DNA of 8,329 nucleotides from Candidatus Izemoplasmatales bacterium (lineage in GTDB: Bacteria; Bacillota_I; Bacilli_A; Izemoplasmatales; Hujiaoplasmataceae): assembly GCA_028691335.1 (NCBI GenBank), contig JAQUZK010000050.1:1-8329 (forward strand), in the 5' to 3' direction. Both the position numbers and the translations under genes were made by a program. The first letter of the stretch is position 1. Each line of letters opens with the position of its first letter. The notes beneath the pieces were generated by a model, which was given only the letters and a program-made list of their open reading frames with translations, made no database searches and was not told where the DNA came from. Positions 6,727 to 8,329 of the stretch are shown here, piece by piece.

Positions 6727-7749
6727 ATGAAAAAATACAAAGTGTTCAGTGAAAATATTAAGAATATGCCTTGGGAAGAAAAACCAAAAAACTTTGATGG
6801 TCCGGTTTGGCGATCAAATCATAATCCGATTGTAGATAGGAATCCAGTTAAAGGTATTGCGAGAATATTTAATTCAGCTGTAGTTCCATGGGAAGATGGA
6901 AGCTTTATTGGAGTGTTTAGAGCCGAAACTATTCATACTTTACCACATATGCGTGTTGGTAGAAGTAAGGATGGAATAAATTGGGTTTTTGAAGAAAAAA
7001 GATTAGAAATGGTTGATGAACAAGGGAAGTCTTGGAATCCATATTATGCATATGATCCAAGAGTAGTAAAAGTTGATGAGGATTATTATGTTATTTGGTG
7101 TACTGAAGCCCATGGACCAGCTATTGGTTTAGCTAAAACAAGGGATTTCAAACATTTTGTAAGACTTGAAAATCCTTTTATACCGTTTAATAGAAATGGA
7201 GTTTTATTTCCAAGAAAGATAAATGGTAATTATCGAATACTATCTAGAGCATCAGATAATGGTCATACACCTTTTGGAGATATATTTGTTTCTGAAAGTC
7301 CTGATTTAGTTTATTGGGGAAGACATCGTCATGTTATGGAAAGAGGTGGAGAAGGCTGGTGGCAAGGGCTTAAAATCGGCTGTGGAGCTGCGCCTATAGA
7401 AACTTCTGAGGGTTGGTTGATGTTATATCATGGTGTTTGTAATACTTGTAATGGTTATGTTTATTCTATGGGGGCAGCTATTCTTGATTTAGATGAACCT
7501 TCTAAAGTGAAGTATCGTTGTAAGAATTATTTATTGACACCAGAAATGCCATATGAAGAACAAGGATTTGTACCTAATGTTGTATTCCCTTGCGCTACTT
7601 TACAAGATCCTGAAACTAATAGATTAGCGATATATTATGGAGCGGCAGATTCTTATGTTGCATTAGCTTATGCAAATATAGATGAACTGATTGATTATAT
7701 TAAAGAGAATAATGAAGTAGTAGGAAGAGACGGAGAGATTGGGAAATGA
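6727..7749 (+). CDS. GH130 beta-1,4-mannoside phosphorylase (probably GH130_2)
   Basis: This 340-residue protein, without signal peptide, is predicted to split beta-mannosides in the cytoplasm with inorganic phosphate. That gives alpha-D-mannose 1-phosphate and a shortened sugar, saving the energy of the glycosidic bond. It is a five-bladed beta-propeller family. The proton-donor aspartate is Asp110 in YAYDPRV. RIFNSAVV (Asn49-Ser50) and FRAE (64-67) form the expected substrate site. Residues matching the family's phosphate-binding set, as I recall it, are present: Arg156-Asn157 (FNRNG), Lys216 (GLKIGCGAAP) and His235 (LYHG). This favours a phosphorylase over the hydrolytic GH130 enzymes, which lack phosphate-binding basic residues. 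The length fits GH130_2 (mannooligosaccharide or mannosyl-GlcNAc phosphorylase) better than the longer GH130_1 mannosylglucose phosphorylases. It complements the GH2 enzyme in degrading imported oligosaccharides. Its TGA stop overlaps the next gene's ATG. The family is certain; the preferred acceptor sugar is not. Confidence 0.93.
   Translation: MKKYKVFSENIKNMPWEEKPKNFDGPVWRSNHNPIVDRNPVKGIARIFNSAVVPWEDGSFIGVFRAETIHTLPHMRVGRSKDGINWVFEEKRLEMVDEQGKSWNPYYAYDPRVVKVDEDYYVIWCTEAHGPAIGLAKTRDFKHFVRLENPFIPFNRNGVLFPRKINGNYRILSRASDNGHTPFGDIFVSESPDLVYWGRHRHVMERGGEGWWQGLKIGCGAAPIETSEGWLMLYHGVCNTCNGYVYSMGAAILDLDEPSKVKYRCKNYLLTPEMPYEEQGFVPNVVFPCATLQDPETNRLAIYYGAADSYVALAYANIDELIDYIKENNEVVGRDGEIGK
7732..7737 (+). 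promoter_or_regulatory. Ribosome binding site of the second lipoprotein gene
   Basis: GGAGAG lies inside the end of the GH130 coding region, eight bases before ATG 7746. It supports the overlapping ATGA start. Confidence 0.5.
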
Positions 7750-8329
7750 GTTTGATCAGACGAGCTTTTATTTTCGTTGGATCATTGTTAATGATTTTTG
7801 CGTTTGTGGCATGTAACGAAACTTCTGAAGAAAGGACAACTGATATGACTACTAAAAACACTACTATTTCAACTGATAGCAAAACAACTGAAACCACTAC
7901 AGAAAAGTTACCAGAAGTAAAAATTGACAGAATTGAAATGGTGAATGAAGTTAGTTATTCTAATCAGTTGTTAGAATTTGATATTTTTGAAAAAGAAGGA
8001 TCAGAAACGATAGTTGAAAATTTCAATCCTTACGATTATGAAGAAATAAAAATAGTTTTTACTTTTTCTTCACCAAGTGATGATGTTACTACGCAAACTG
8101 CTTTTTGGTATAAGAGTTATGAACAGATAAGACTTATAGGCGGCAAGATGAATGAAGATGGGTTTTACACTGATGGACAAGAGTATATTGATTGGGGAGA
8201 TTCAAAAACTAATTATCGAGTTAGGATAAATCCACAAGAAAGTGGTTTATGGAATTATACTATGAAGCTTTATATCAAGGGTAACCTTGAACAAAGCTTA
8301 GATGGTAGTTTTAATGTTGTGGAAGGTCA
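7746..8329 (+). CDS. Second surface lipoprotein with DUF5060-like module, probable glycoside hydrolase, 3' end missing
   Basis: The first 194 codons of a lipoprotein run open to the window's right edge. The start ATG shares four bases (ATGA) with the GH130 stop, which suggests translational coupling. The N-terminus has Arg5-Arg6, a hydrophobic core and a lipobox FVAC (Cys23), followed by a Thr-rich low-complexity stalk (about 31-53). From about residue 68 it matches the DUF5060-like module of the upstream lipoprotein: YDYEEIKI here against YDYNEINV there, and TAFWYKSYEQIRL against SAFWYQDFQERL, with a similar end (GSFNVVEG against KSFEVYEQ). Unlike gene 4 it goes almost straight from stalk to this module and has no BIG2-like domain. 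In known proteins DUF5060 precedes a GH-A-type barrel, so a catalytic domain probably follows beyond the window, but it is not seen. The lipoprotein call is strong; the enzyme call is inference. Confidence 0.85.
   Translation, partial: MSLIRRAFIFVGSLLMIFAFVACNETSEERTTDMTTKNTTISTDSKTTETTTEKLPEVKIDRIEMVNEVSYSNQLLEFDIFEKEGSETIVENFNPYDYEEIKIVFTFSSPSDDVTTQTAFWYKSYEQIRLIGGKMNEDGFYTDGQEYIDWGDSKTNYRVRINPQESGLWNYTMKLYIKGNLEQSLDGSFNVVEG

Larger units (their letters stand above)
1..8329 (+). other. Beta-mannan/mannoside utilisation operon (both ends outside the window)
   Basis: Six same-strand genes are separated by 5, 28, 12 and 35 bases and one 4-base overlap, with no terminator between them. GH2 beta-mannosidase plus GH130 phosphorylase is a recognised signature of beta-mannoside catabolism. 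The esterase, regulator and two surface lipoproteins fit as accessory functions. No transporter, mannose-phosphate isomerase or phosphomannomutase gene is present here; they should lie elsewhere or in the unseen flanks. The promoter and main operator are probably upstream of position 1. Confidence 0.75.

Noticed and set aside
7700..7897. Minus-strand open frame of 65 codons
   Set aside because: It covers the GH130 end and the signal peptide and Thr-rich stalk of the next gene; the hydrophobic Val-rich translation is the reverse of Thr codons.

Overview
This AT-rich window reads as one continuous plus-strand operon for uptake and breakdown of a beta-mannose-containing polysaccharide. It holds six genes with gaps of 5 to 35 bases or an ATGA overlap. 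Both outer genes run off the window. The low GC content, the LacI-type regulator, the lipoproteins with Ser/Thr-rich stalks and the Shine-Dalgarno sites point to a Bacillota or Mollicutes-related lineage (Izemoplasmatales, Acholeplasmatales or Haloplasma-like). That placement is inference. The standard genetic code is in use: a TGA stop at 7747-7749 ends the GH130 gene inside the next gene's ATGA start, and conserved Trp positions are encoded by TGG.

Layout: (1) 1-802, the 3' part of an SGNH/CE2-like carbohydrate esterase with an altered nucleophile block; (2) 808-3249, a complete GH2 beta-mannosidase with no signal peptide; (3) 3278-4285, a LacI/GalR-family regulator; (4) 4298-6691, a large lipoprotein with Ig-like/BIG2-like modules, a DUF5060-like beta-sandwich and a clan GH-A (GH5-like) catalytic barrel; (5) 6727-7749, a GH130 beta-mannoside phosphorylase, probably of the GH130_2 type; (6) 7746 to the window end, the first 194 codons of a second lipoprotein whose visible part matches the DUF5060-like module of gene 4.

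How the genes could work together: the surface-anchored lipoproteins (4 and 6) would cut the polymer outside the cell, and the esterase would remove acetyl groups. Oligosaccharides would enter through a transporter not seen here. In the cytoplasm, the GH130 enzyme would release alpha-mannose 1-phosphate and the GH2 enzyme would release free mannose. The regulator would sense a mannan-derived sugar. The chemistry of the GH2 and GH130 enzymes is well supported by motifs. The polymer (acetylated plant mannan or glucomannan rather than N-glycan) and the exact specificity of the lipoprotein barrel are inferred from context.

No RNA genes, mobile elements, CRISPR arrays, terminators or convincing operators are visible. 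There is no gene-free stretch longer than 35 bases. I do not see a wholly new kind of system. The most unusual points are the esterase's Ala-Ala-Ser replacement of Gly-Asp-Ser and the pair of diverged DUF5060 lipoproteins in one operon.
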